Shown here: positions 23,851 through 32,731 of the stretch, piece by piece
Numbering within the stretch: the stretch's first letter is position 1
Layout of the letters: each line of letters opens with the position of its first letter
Assembly: GCA_005800655.1 (NCBI GenBank)
Contig: SYEV01000045.1
Coordinates: 1 to 37,175, forward strand
Reading direction: 5' to 3'
Length of the DNA stretch: 37,175 bases
From: Bacteroidota bacterium
GTDB lineage: Bacteria > Bacteroidota > Bacteroidia > Chitinophagales > Chitinophagaceae
The notes under the pieces: generated by a model
Database searches by the model: none
Seen by the model: the letters and a program-made list of their open reading frames with translations, nothing else
Told to the model about the DNA's origin: nothing
Made by a program: the position numbers and the translations under genes

Positions 23851-25431
23851 TTACAAATTGATTATTTTTTCCTTTGGAACCAATGACTTCATGATACCCC
23901 AAGCAATTAAATAAGCAACTGCACAAAAAGCAAACATCATTGAATACGCAGTCGTTAAGGAACCACGTACGGCTTCCTTTTGAATATGAATAAACAACTC
24001 ATATTGGGTTGGATCCACCGCTTGTAATTTTGCTTGTATATCTTTGGTTAAGTTTGACCAATCTTTTTGTGCTACATTGACCAATACCCCTTTTTTGTCA
24101 GTAACATTAAGTGATACCACTTTGTTTAAATAATCAGAAAAGCTAGTATTTGTTGCACTTGACCAGGTAGCATTTACCGCTTTTAATTTGTAGCTATCAA
24201 ATAACCACCCACCTACTTTTGAAACCACAACACCCCCTAATCCGCCAGCCATTCCTCCAATACCTACCACTGTTGCAATGGATCGCTTTGGAAACATATC
24301 AGAAACAGTAGTATAAATATTTGCAGACCATGCCTGATGTGCAGATGCACCAATACCAATAAAAATTACGGGCACCCAATAACTCAAATAACCCAAAGGT
24401 TGTACTGCTAATACCACCAATGGAATAAAGGCAATCATCAACATAGCTTTCATACGACCATCATAAGGTTTCATTCCTTTATTAATAAAATATGTAGGAA
24501 AATACCCGCCACCAATACTGCCCACCATGGTCATACTGTACAATACTGTTAATGGAATAATAATTGCAGTGCCTTCCATACTATATTGGTCCTTCAAATA
24601 GCCTGGTAACCAAAATAAGAAAAACCACCAAACCCCATCTGTCATAAATTTACCAATAGCAAAAGCCCAGGTTTGCTTATAACCCATTAATGTAGCCCAT
24701 GAAATACGATTGGTTACTTTACCATCTACTACTGTATTCTCTACCTCAGTATGATCCGTGATGTATTCCAATTCAGCAGCAGATAACCTTTTTTGCTCAG
24801 TGGGTTTATCATAATAGATGATCCAAAAAATTAACCACAAAAATCCAATAGCACCAATAATAAAAAATGCTTCCTCCCAACCCCAAGTGGTTACGATCCA
24901 AGGAACAGATAGTGGCGCTAATATGGCACCCACATTGGTACCTGAATTAAATATACCTGTTGCAAATGCTCTTTCTTTTTTGGGGAAATATTCGGCTGTT
25001 GCTTTAATTGCTGCAGGAAAATTACCCGCTTCTCCAAAACCTAATAAAGCCCTTGATAACATAAATCCTGCAATTGAAATTGGAACTGCAGTGATTCCTA
25101 CCCAACCTAAAACAGTTGCAACCATCATACCGGTTGGAACCGCATAAGCATGTAAAATTGCAGCTAATGACCAAATTATGATTGCCCAAGAATAACCTGC
25201 TTTTGTACCTAATTTATCAACAATACGCCCAGCAAACAACAAACTGATTGCGTAACTAAATTGAAATACCGAGGCTATGTTTGCGTAATCACTATTGCTC
25301 CAATCAAATTCACGCTCCAAAGTGGGTTTTAATAAACTCAACACTTGGCGATCTAAATAATTTACGGTTGTTGCAAAAAACAATAACGCACAAATTGACC
25401 AACGATATTTTCCAATAGTAGTTTGTTTCAT
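23851..25431 (-). CDS. ExuT-like hexuronate importer (MFS) with enlarged periplasmic loop
   Basis: A 526-residue MFS transporter of the anion:cation symporter group that includes ExuT and GudP. The N-terminal YRWSICALLFFATTVNYLDRQVLS and loop AGRIVDKLGTKAGY, and RALLGFGEAGNFPAAIKATAEYFPKKERAFATGIFNSGTNVGA are the group's hallmarks. It is predicted to bring glucuronate or galacturonate in with protons. The family is usually about 430 residues; here about 78 residues (415-492) are inserted between helix 11 and helix 12, a periplasmic loop in the standard topology. The start lies directly against the kdgA stop with no gap, and a CoA ligase gene follows after 12 bases. The substrate is inferred from the operon. 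Confidence 0.87.
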   Translation of the reverse strand: MKQTTIGKYRWSICALLFFATTVNYLDRQVLSLLKPTLEREFDWSNSDYANIASVFQFSYAISLLFAGRIVDKLGTKAGYSWAIIIWSLAAILHAYAVPTGMMVATVLGWVGITAVPISIAGFMLSRALLGFGEAGNFPAAIKATAEYFPKKERAFATGIFNSGTNVGAILAPLSVPWIVTTWGWEEAFFIIGAIGFLWLIFWIIYYDKPTEQKRLSAAELEYITDHTEVENTVVDGKVTNRISWATLMGYKQTWAFAIGKFMTDGVWWFFLFWLPGYLKDQYSMEGTAIIIPLTVLYSMTMVGSIGGGYFPTYFINKGMKPYDGRMKAMLMIAFIPLVVLAVQPLGYLSYWVPVIFIGIGASAHQAWSANIYTTVSDMFPKRSIATVVGIGGMAGGLGGVVVSKVGGWLFDSYKLKAVNATWSSATNTSFSDYLNKVVSLNVTDKKGVLVNVAQKDWSNLTKDIQAKLQAVDPTQYELFIHIQKEAVRGSLTTAYSMMFAFCAVAYLIAWGIMKSLVPKEKIINL

Positions 25432-26097
25432 TTATTTTGTTTTAATTGTTTGGATTAGTTCCAACACTTTTATTGTTTCAGTTTCAATAGTCGCATATTC
25501 CTTTGCTTCCATTAATTTTTTACTAATCAATTTACTTCCCATACCTACTGCACATACCCCTGCTTTAAACCAACCTTCAATATTTTCCCTAGTCGTATCC
25601 ACACCACCTGTAGGCATAAATAAAAGTTTAGGAAATATATCTTTAATACCACTTAAAAATTCAGGGCCTAATAAATTACCTGGAAATAACTTTATAAATT
25701 TTACCCCATTGTTTTCAGCTGCAATAATTTCAGTAGGCGTCATACAACCTGGCGCATATAACAAACCTTTAGCATGGGTATAATCAGCTACCTCGGCTAC
25801 ATAACCTGGACTTACTAAAAAATCAGCACCTGCATTAATATAATCTGTCGCTTGTGCTACATTTTTGATAGTCCCCACCCCCATTAATAACTCAGGCATT
25901 TCTGTATTTCTAATTGCCACCATTGCTTTGAAATTTTTTAAAGCCGCTTCGCCACGATTGGTATATTCTACTGCTTTCACACCAGCTTTATAAATAGCAC
26001 GCAAAATTTCAATACTTACAGACTCATCTGCATTAAAATATAAAGGCAACATTCCTTGGTGAATGATTGCGTCGATTGCTTGTTGATTTTTACTCAT
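25432..26097 (-). CDS. kdgA: 2-dehydro-3-deoxy-phosphogluconate aldolase
   Basis: A 221-residue class I aldolase that splits 2-keto-3-deoxy-6-phosphogluconate into pyruvate and glyceraldehyde-3-phosphate, and may also act on 4-hydroxy-2-oxoglutarate. Catalytic Glu44 (AVEYTNRG) and Schiff-base Lys136 (FIKLFPG) match E. coli Glu45 and Lys133, and PTGGVDTTRENI provides the phosphate site. It is the last enzymatic step of the glucuronate route. It follows yhcH by 58 bases and abuts the importer gene. Confidence 0.95.
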   Translation of the reverse strand: MSKNQQAIDAIIHQGMLPLYFNADESVSIEILRAIYKAGVKAVEYTNRGEAALKNFKAMVAIRNTEMPELLMGVGTIKNVAQATDYINAGADFLVSPGYVAEVADYTHAKGLLYAPGCMTPTEIIAAENNGVKFIKLFPGNLLGPEFLSGIKDIFPKLLFMPTGGVDTTRENIEGWFKAGVCAVGMGSKLISKKLMEAKEYATIETETIKVLELIQTIKTK

Positions 26098-26155
26098 CTT
26101 TTTTTTATTACTATTATTAATTAAAATAAAATTGATCCATCATTCATCGAAAAAA

Positions 26156-26605
26156 CTATATACGCACTTTTATCACCATTTTTGTAATCTCCCCTTCCCC
26201 AATCATTGGAGCATGCACATCTTCCGGAAAGAAAATAACAAACTGATGATCGGTTAAACTAAAAAAGGTATCCGGTTGATCCAAATACAATTGCACATCT
26301 TTTTCTTCATTATAATCACCATTAGGCAATACGCACTTACTTCTTGGCTTCCATCCCATTTGCTCGTCCCCTTTGATACAAAGTTGAATATCAATATTTT
26401 TATTATGACATTCAAATTTTGCAACACTTGCATCAGTTGATTTACCAACTGCCGTATTGTTAATCACTTTTAATCCATCTGAAATATCAAATTTGCCTGT
26501 TTCAATGGAATTTAAATTTTGCGCAGCGATATATTCAAAAGCTGCCTTAAATAAAGGATGTACACTATAATATTTGTGTGCATTCTGAAGAGTATCTATA
26601 ATCAT
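26156..26605 (-). CDS. YhcH/YjgK/YiaL family protein
   Basis: A 149-residue cupin-like protein of the YhcH/YjgK/YiaL family (DUF386). The family occurs in sialate, uronate and pentose operons and is suspected of acting on sugar anomers or as an accessory to catabolism; the reaction is not settled. Family features are GKFDISDGLKVINNTAVGKS, the KFECHNKNIDIQLCIKGDEQMGW metal-site region and the C-terminal FVIFFPEDVHAPMIGEG. The frame is open to 26653, but MIIDTLQNAHKYY is the usual N-terminus, so 26605 is chosen. It sits between kdgK and kdgA, which suggests a role with uronates or 2-keto-3-deoxygluconate. Confidence 0.82.
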   Translation of the reverse strand: MIIDTLQNAHKYYSVHPLFKAAFEYIAAQNLNSIETGKFDISDGLKVINNTAVGKSTDASVAKFECHNKNIDIQLCIKGDEQMGWKPRSKCVLPNGDYNEEKDVQLYLDQPDTFFSLTDHQFVIFFPEDVHAPMIGEGEITKMVIKVRI

Positions 26606-26685
26606 ATTATTCCGTTTTAAATCATCTATTCTTAAATGAATAATGCAATTCATTATAAAATTGCATCATTCATAAATTACTATTT

Positions 26686-27711
26686 TTATCGTTGAACGCG
26701 GCCGCTGCCATCGCCTTTCATTAAATCCTTAACATCACTTAGGGTTGCGTGGTTCAAATCACCTGGGATGGTATGTTTTAAAGCACTAGCTGCAACGCCA
26801 AACTCTGCAGCATCAGCCATTGACATGCCAGTGACTAATCCATAAATTAAACCACTTGCAAAACTATCCCCACTTCCTACTCTGTCCACAATGCGAACAT
26901 TGTATTGCTTGGTATGGTAAAAATCAGTTCCGTTATAAACTAATGCGCTCCAACCGTTATCACTTGCGCTATGGCTTTCACGTAATGAGGATGCAATAAA
27001 TTTAAATCCAAACTTAGCTTGCATTTGTTTAAATACATCTTTGAAACCATCCAAGTTCAGCTCTCCTTTTGTTACATCTGTATCAGCAGCTTTAAAACCT
27101 AAAGTGGTATCTGCATCTTCTTCGTTTCCGATACATACATCCACATACTTACACAATTCAGACATTACTTCTCTTGCCTTTTCCTTCGTCCACAATTTTT
27201 TACGATAATTTAAATCAATACTAGTTGTAATTCCTTTTGCTTTTGCCGCTTTCAATGCAGCCAAAGTTAATGCAGCTGCTTTATCACTTAGAGCAGGTGT
27301 GATACCTGTCGTATGAAACCAATCAGCCCCATCTAAAATTTTATCAAAATCAAATTCAGAAGCATCCACATCAGCTATAGATGCACCTGCACGATCATAT
27401 ACTACTTGTGAAGCACGCATGGATGCACCCGTTTCTAAAAAGTAAATCCCCAGTCTATCACCACCACGCGCAATAAATTGGGTATCTACCCCATATCTTC
27501 TTAAATGATTAATCGCCGATTGGCCGATTGGATTATTAGGCACTTTTGTAACAAATGTTCCATTTAATCCATAATTACATAAAGCTGCAGCCACATTCGC
27601 TTCGCCACCACCATAAGTGATATCAAAGGTATCTGCTTGTACAAATCTTTTAAAATCAGGTGTTGACAATCGCAACATAATTTCCCCGAGTGTAACTACT
27701 TTCTTGCTCAT
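26686..27711 (-). CDS. kdgK: 2-dehydro-3-deoxygluconate kinase
   Basis: A 341-residue PfkB-type sugar kinase that phosphorylates 2-keto-3-deoxygluconate at C6 using ATP. The family N-terminal region GEIMLRLSTPDFKRFVQ and YGGGEANVAAALCNYG, and the catalytic motif GSGDSF with base Asp282, are visible. It has the length of bacterial KdgK. It lies 18 bases after uxaC and is followed by yhcH, between the dehydratase and aldolase steps of the same route. The identification is firm because of both sequence and context. Confidence 0.94.
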   Translation of the reverse strand: MSKKVVTLGEIMLRLSTPDFKRFVQADTFDITYGGGEANVAAALCNYGLNGTFVTKVPNNPIGQSAINHLRRYGVDTQFIARGGDRLGIYFLETGASMRASQVVYDRAGASIADVDASEFDFDKILDGADWFHTTGITPALSDKAAALTLAALKAAKAKGITTSIDLNYRKKLWTKEKAREVMSELCKYVDVCIGNEEDADTTLGFKAADTDVTKGELNLDGFKDVFKQMQAKFGFKFIASSLRESHSASDNGWSALVYNGTDFYHTKQYNVRIVDRVGSGDSFASGLIYGLVTGMSMADAAEFGVAASALKHTIPGDLNHATLSDVKDLMKGDGSGRVQR

Positions 27712-27729
27712 AACTTGGTTTATTTTGTA

Positions 27730-29151
27730 TTAATTAATTTTAAAGTATTCTTTCGCATTATAATAACAAATATTTTTTAAAATATCTGCGATCCATTTTT
27801 CATCATTAGGAATAAGTCCTTTTTCCATATCCTTTGCAAATAAATTACAAATGATACGTCTAAAATATTCATGCCTCGAATAAGATAAAAAGCTACGACT
27901 ATCTGTTAACATTCCAATGAATGTGGATACAACACCCATATTTGATAAAGCATTTATTTGCTTCTCCATGCCATCCTTTTGATCCAAAAACCACCAGCCT
28001 GATCCAAACTGCATTTTACCCTTTAAATTACCATCACTAAAATTCCCACACATGGTTGCGAAAACCTCATTATCAGAAGGATTGTTATTGTATAAAATAG
28101 TTTTAGTTAATTCGTCACTTTGATCCAACGCATTTAAAAAATTAGACAAACTAACTGCTTGTGGATAATCACCAATGGAATCTGTACCGGAATCAACTCC
28201 AATACGAGCTACTAACTTGGTGTTATTATTGCGAATCGGGCCCAAGTGGAATTGTTGTACCCAGCCTTTTTTACAATACATTCTCGATAATGATAAAAGT
28301 ATAGCACCCGAGAAACGCTCTGGCTGAGAAAAAGGTAAACTGTTTTTGTTTTGAATAAATTTAACAAACTCTTTTTCCAATTTCGTAGTAAAAGTAATTT
28401 GAGATGGCATTTGTGTAAATGCATGATCAGAAACGCGACAACCATTTTGATGAAAATAATTTACCCTGCTCTCTAATGCAATTAAGAAAGTATTGATGCA
28501 TTTAACTTTTGTTCCTGAAACCTTTTCCAACTTTTGCAAATATTGTATAAACGCCCCCTTATCTGCAATATTCAAAGCCTTATCAGGTCTGAAAGTGGGT
28601 AACACTTTACATTTAAATCCACTTTTTGCAATTTTTTTGTGATGTGCTAAATCATCACATGGATCATCCGTAGTTCCCACTAATTCCACTTTGTAATTAT
28701 TGAGAATTCCCTGTGTTGAAAATTTATCTTGTGCTAAAAGCATATTGCACTTTTTATAAATTGCACCCGCACTTTTTTCATCTAAATATTCATTGATCCC
28801 AAAGGGTCGTTTTAATTCCAAATGTGACCAATGAAATAATGGATTACGAATGGTTTGTGGCATACATGTAGCCCAGGCTTTAAATTTATCTTCATCACTT
28901 GCATTGCCCGTAATTAATTTTTCATCTATACCTAAGGCGCGCATCGCTCTCCATTTATAGTGATCCCCTTTTAACCAAATCTCCGTTAAATTTTTGAATT
29001 TTTTATTTTCTGCTATTTCATTGGGCGGCAGATGATTGTGATAATCAATAATAGGCAAATTGGCTACATGATTATGATACAATTTATTAGCCATTTTACT
29101 TTCAAGTAAAAATTGGTCTGTGAAAATGGTTTTCTTTTTTGAAATTGCCAT
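27730..29151 (-). CDS. uxaC: Glucuronate isomerase
   Basis: UxaC converts D-glucuronate to D-fructuronate (and galacturonate to tagaturonate) in the cytosol. The 473 residues align by eye with E. coli UxaC over the whole length: YHNHLPPNEIAENKKFKNLTEIWLKGDHYKWRAMR near the N-terminus, GTTDDPCDDL, the metal-site DYHNH, RNNNTKLVARIGVDSG, GKMQFGSGWWFLDQKDGMEKQ and TDSRSFLSYSRHEYFRRI. It lies 15 bases after uxuA. No uxaA or uxaB gene is present, so glucuronate rather than galacturonate is the main substrate of the operon. Confidence 0.97.
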   Translation of the reverse strand: MAISKKKTIFTDQFLLESKMANKLYHNHVANLPIIDYHNHLPPNEIAENKKFKNLTEIWLKGDHYKWRAMRALGIDEKLITGNASDEDKFKAWATCMPQTIRNPLFHWSHLELKRPFGINEYLDEKSAGAIYKKCNMLLAQDKFSTQGILNNYKVELVGTTDDPCDDLAHHKKIAKSGFKCKVLPTFRPDKALNIADKGAFIQYLQKLEKVSGTKVKCINTFLIALESRVNYFHQNGCRVSDHAFTQMPSQITFTTKLEKEFVKFIQNKNSLPFSQPERFSGAILLSLSRMYCKKGWVQQFHLGPIRNNNTKLVARIGVDSGTDSIGDYPQAVSLSNFLNALDQSDELTKTILYNNNPSDNEVFATMCGNFSDGNLKGKMQFGSGWWFLDQKDGMEKQINALSNMGVVSTFIGMLTDSRSFLSYSRHEYFRRIICNLFAKDMEKGLIPNDEKWIADILKNICYYNAKEYFKIN

Positions 29152-29166
29152 GCGTCTATTATTTTA

Positions 29167-30381
29167 TTATTTATTTTCTTCTAAACTTCTTAATATGCCC
29201 AATTCAACACCTCTTAATTCAGCCAAACCCTTTAATCTTCCAATAGCAGAATAACCAGGATAGGTTTTCTTTTTCAAATCATCTAACATTTGATGTCCAT
29301 GATCAGGTCGCATAGGAATATCTACCCCACGCTTTTGCATCACAAGAACGATTTCTTTAATCACCCCATACATATCCACATCCCCTTCTAAATGATTGTC
29401 TTCATAAAAATCACCTTGCGCATTGCGTCTCGTACTACGCAGGTGAATAAAATTTATTCTGTCCCCAAATTGCTTCACCATTTCTGGTAAATTATTATCT
29501 GGCCTTACACCAAATGAGCCTGTACAAAAGCACAAGCCATTACTTAAGGAGGGCACTGCTGTTGCTAATGCTTGTATATCAGATGCTGTACTTACAATTC
29601 TAGGTAAACCTAAAATAGCATGTGGCGGATCATCTGGATGAATGACCATTTTAATTCCTGCCGCTTCTGCAACTGGAACTACTTGTTGTAAAAAATAGAT
29701 CAAATGACTTCTTAATTTTTCAGCATCTATTCCTGCATATGCATCCAACGCAGCTTGAAATTGCTCCATCGTAAAACTTTCCTCACTTCCCGGCAACCCT
29801 TTGATCATGTTTTTTTGAATCAATTCTAGTTCAGCCGCACTTGCATTTTCATATTTATTTTTTGCAATAGCTATTTCCTCAGCGGTATAATCTTTTTCAG
29901 TGCCTTTCCTTTTTAAAATAAATAAATCAAAAGCCATGACCGCTGCTTTTTCATACAATAAAGCCAAGGAACCATCTGGCAAAGGATATTCTAAATTAGT
30001 TCTTGTCCAATCCATCACAGGCATAAAATTGTAAGTCACAATTTTGATCCCACAATGTCCAAGATTTTTTAAACTGATTTTATAGTTTTCGATAATTTGC
30101 AAATAGCCCTCCACTTGAGTTTTTATAGACTCATGCACAGGCAAGCTTTCAACTACTGACCATTTTAATCCAGCAGCGGCCACTAAATCAATTCTTTTTT
30201 GAATTTCTTCCACTGTCCAAACATCACCATTCGGAATATGATGTAATGCGGTAACAACGCCAGTGCAGCCTGCTTGTCTGATATCTGACAAAGAAACTGG
30301 ATCGTTAGGCCCATACCAGCGCATGGTTTGTTCCATCCTGTTTTTTACATTCCCATATGAAGGGTAAAATTGATGTGCCAT
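29167..30381 (-). CDS. uxuA: Mannonate dehydratase
   Basis: UxuA removes water from D-mannonate to give 2-keto-3-deoxygluconate, using Mn2+ or Fe2+. The 404 residues show [36 protein letters not shown] at the start, [35 protein letters not shown], and IHLRSTRRN and MRPDHGHQM near the end, all family motifs. It lies 112 bases downstream of the reductase gene and 15 bases before uxaC. The gap before it holds only AT-rich sequence with a weak GGCAT/ATGCC repeat. Confidence 0.96.
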   Translation of the reverse strand: MAHQFYPSYGNVKNRMEQTMRWYGPNDPVSLSDIRQAGCTGVVTALHHIPNGDVWTVEEIQKRIDLVAAAGLKWSVVESLPVHESIKTQVEGYLQIIENYKISLKNLGHCGIKIVTYNFMPVMDWTRTNLEYPLPDGSLALLYEKAAVMAFDLFILKRKGTEKDYTAEEIAIAKNKYENASAAELELIQKNMIKGLPGSEESFTMEQFQAALDAYAGIDAEKLRSHLIYFLQQVVPVAEAAGIKMVIHPDDPPHAILGLPRIVSTASDIQALATAVPSLSNGLCFCTGSFGVRPDNNLPEMVKQFGDRINFIHLRSTRRNAQGDFYEDNHLEGDVDMYGVIKEIVLVMQKRGVDIPMRPDHGHQMLDDLKKKTYPGYSAIGRLKGLAELRGVELGILRSLEENK

Positions 30382-30493
30382 TATTTTAATTCAACTTTTA
30401 TAATTTAATCAAATACAACCTCAACAAACATTTACAACCATAAAATGATCGGCATTAAAATTTTTTCATGCCTTCATTCTATAAATACAATCT

Positions 30494-31315
30494 TTATACC
30501 CCACTATTAATGGTGAATCCTCCATCCACGCCAATATCCATACCAGTCACAAATTTTGACGCGTCACTTAATAACCATACCAAGGCACCTATTAATTCAT
30601 CTGGTTGACCAAATCTTTTGTAAGGTGTATTTCTAATAATCGCATTGCCACGTTCTGTATAAGATCCATCTTCATTGGTTAGTAAAGTTTTATTTTGACT
30701 TGTAAGAAAAAAACCAGGCATGATAGAATTGATTCTTATTTTATCGCCATAACGATTGGCCATTTCAATTGCAAACCATTTGGTATAAATATCAATAGCC
30801 GCCTTACCCATACTATAACCCAACACTTTTGTAATGGCACGTTTAGAACTCACCGATGATATATTAACGATACTCCCATTGCCTGTTTTTGCGATTTCAG
30901 GTCCAAATACTTGAACAGGAATAATGGTGCCCCATAAATTAAGCACTAAAGCATCCTTCATGCCATCAATATTCAAATTGAAAACATCTTCCGTTGGTTG
31001 CAAAACACCCGATGGTATATTTCCTCCAGCACCATTCACCAACCCATCTATTTTATCATACTTCCCTAAAATTTCATTTTTCGCTGAAACCAATTGTGCT
31101 TCTTCTAATACATTCACCGAAATAAAATGTGCATCCCCTCCATTCGCTTTCACTTCCGCTACTCTTTCATTTCCCTTCTCCACATTCTGACCTAAAATAA
31201 TTGGAATACCGCCCTGTGCTGCAATTCCTTTTACAAATCCTGCACCTAATACACCAGTACCTCCAGTAACCACAATTACTTTTCCTTGCAAACTAAACAT
31301 ATCCGATTGTGCCAT
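30494..31315 (-). CDS. SDR-family D-mannonate oxidoreductase (fructuronate reductase)
   Basis: A 273-residue short-chain dehydrogenase. NAD-binding TGGTGVLG is at 17-24, NGAGG at 94-98, and the catalytic Ser, Tyr167 and Lys171 (YSMGK) are present. Long SDRs of this kind in uronate operons reduce fructuronate to mannonate, replacing the unrelated UxuB of E. coli. The operon has the isomerase and dehydratase on both sides of this step and no other reductase, which supports the role. It is the first gene of the operon as read, with the divergent LacI-type regulator beyond the 346-base control region. Confidence 0.85.
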   Translation of the reverse strand: MAQSDMFSLQGKVIVVTGGTGVLGAGFVKGIAAQGGIPIILGQNVEKGNERVAEVKANGGDAHFISVNVLEEAQLVSAKNEILGKYDKIDGLVNGAGGNIPSGVLQPTEDVFNLNIDGMKDALVLNLWGTIIPVQVFGPEIAKTGNGSIVNISSVSSKRAITKVLGYSMGKAAIDIYTKWFAIEMANRYGDKIRINSIMPGFFLTSQNKTLLTNEDGSYTERGNAIIRNTPYKRFGQPDELIGALVWLLSDASKFVTGMDIGVDGGFTINSGV

Positions 31316-31661
31316 TTTTTATAATTTAATTTTAAAAAATCATTAATTTTTTACTTTATCTATACTACCTATTTAAAAGATAAAATTATCTTAATAAAAA
31401 GGAAAACAATTAGACAATTGATTAATTTAATTATTTTCTATAATGTTCAAATACAATAAGTTAAGTGAACTAATTCCTCCACCTACCGTAAGATCAAATA
31501 GCTAATAAACTAATTTGAAAATTACTAAATATTAAACAATTTTAGAATTATTCAATCGACAAAAAAACAAGAAAACGATAATATTTACGCAAACGATGTA
31601 GTAATTTTAGTAAATTGGCATTTATTTTAGTGGTCACACTTGAAATATCCTAAAAAAGCCC
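31316..31661. promoter_or_regulatory. Divergent control region of the uronate operon and lacI-type gene
   Basis: This 346-base, very AT-rich gap separates two divergent genes and should hold both promoters. AAACGAT occurs twice as a direct repeat (31573-31579 and 31591-31597), 18 bases apart, just before a possible -7 element TAAATTGG at 31611-31618. GTTCA and TGAAC (about 31444-31469) form an inverted repeat with a long spacer. No exact TAnnTTTG was found for the reductase gene. No open reading frame, RNA gene or riboswitch was recognised. Confidence 0.5.
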
Positions 31662-32681
31662 ATGGCAGCAGTAAATTTAAAGCAGTTAGCAAAAATATTG
31701 AACCTTTCCATTTCAACGGTATCAAAGGCCTTGCGGGATAGTCATGAAATTGGGGATGCCACAAAAGAACGTGTTTTAGCCAAAGCAAAGGAAATGGACT
31801 ACACCCCCAATCCATTTGCCAGTGGATTAAGAAGAAATAAAAGTAAAACCATCGCCGTTGTGGTCCCTGAAGTGGCCAATAACTATTTTTCATTAGTTAT
31901 AAATGGTATAGAGCGTATCGCACAAGAAAATGACTACCATGTCCTCATCTATCTGACACACGAAGACTTTGAAAAGGAAAAAGGGATCATGAAGCATTTG
32001 GAAAATAAAAGAGTGGATGGTATTTTGATGTCGGTAACGATGAATACCAAAAACCAATCCCATTTATCAGATTTTCAACAAAAAGGAATACCCATCGTAT
32101 TTTTTGATCGTATTTGTCATGAAATTGAAACCGCAAAAATTACCACTGATGATTACATCAGCGGAATGAATGCAACCAACCATTTAATTGAAAATAATTG
32201 TAAGGATATTGCCTTTTTATCATTAGGCGATGACATTTCAATTATGCAAAAAAGAAAAAGTGGTTATTTAGAGGAATTGCATAAAAATAACATGGAAGCC
32301 AAACCTGAGCGAGTTATCAAATGTGGCAATGATGATGAAATGAACTACCAACTTGTAAAAAAACTATTAACTGGAAAAAATAAACCAGATGGCATTTTCG
32401 CTTCCGTGGAAAAACTAGCCATCATCACCTATCAAGTTTGTAGAGAATTAAATATCAATATCTCCAAAGATTTAAAAGTAATATGTTTTTCAAACCTTGA
32501 AACAGCGTCCTTATTAAGCCCTTCCCTTTCCACCATCACGCAACCTGCTTATAATATTGGTAAAACCGCAGCGGAAGTGATGTTCAAATACCTAGACAAA
32601 AACAAGACCTACATTCCCAATGAAAATATTGTTTTGCAGTCCACGCTACATATTAGGGAATCATCCCAACAAATTGTTTAA
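31662..32681 (+). CDS. LacI-family transcriptional regulator
   Basis: A 339-residue LacI/GalR-type regulator. The DNA-binding head has the helix-turn-helix LKQLAKILNLSISTVSKALRD (residues 6-26), followed by the hinge motif FASGLRRNKSKTIAVVVPEVANNYFS that includes the minor-groove leucine. The effector domain is periplasmic-binding-like, with VDGILMS and the final TITQPAYNIGKTAAEVMF. It is divergent from the uronate operon and is the natural candidate to control it, with a uronate or 2-keto-3-deoxygluconate as effector. Control of the SusC/SusD pair is also possible. Confidence 0.92.
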   Translation: MAAVNLKQLAKILNLSISTVSKALRDSHEIGDATKERVLAKAKEMDYTPNPFASGLRRNKSKTIAVVVPEVANNYFSLVINGIERIAQENDYHVLIYLTHEDFEKEKGIMKHLENKRVDGILMSVTMNTKNQSHLSDFQQKGIPIVFFDRICHEIETAKITTDDYISGMNATNHLIENNCKDIAFLSLGDDISIMQKRKSGYLEELHKNNMEAKPERVIKCGNDDEMNYQLVKKLLTGKNKPDGIFASVEKLAIITYQVCRELNINISKDLKVICFSNLETASLLSPSLSTITQPAYNIGKTAAEVMFKYLDKNKTYIPNENIVLQSTLHIRESSQQIV

Positions 32682-32731
32682 TAATTATTTCACCACGCAG
32701 AACCATTTGCAACTTTAATTGTTATAAGTAT

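Noticed and set aside
30382..30493. Internal promoter between the reductase gene and uxuA
   Set aside because: No TAnnTTTG element on the minus strand; only a weak GGCAT/ATGCC repeat with a long loop.
27730..31315. Galacturonate (UxaB/UxaA) branch
   Set aside because: No altronate dehydratase or tagaturonate reductase of the usual families is present; the genes make up the glucuronate branch.
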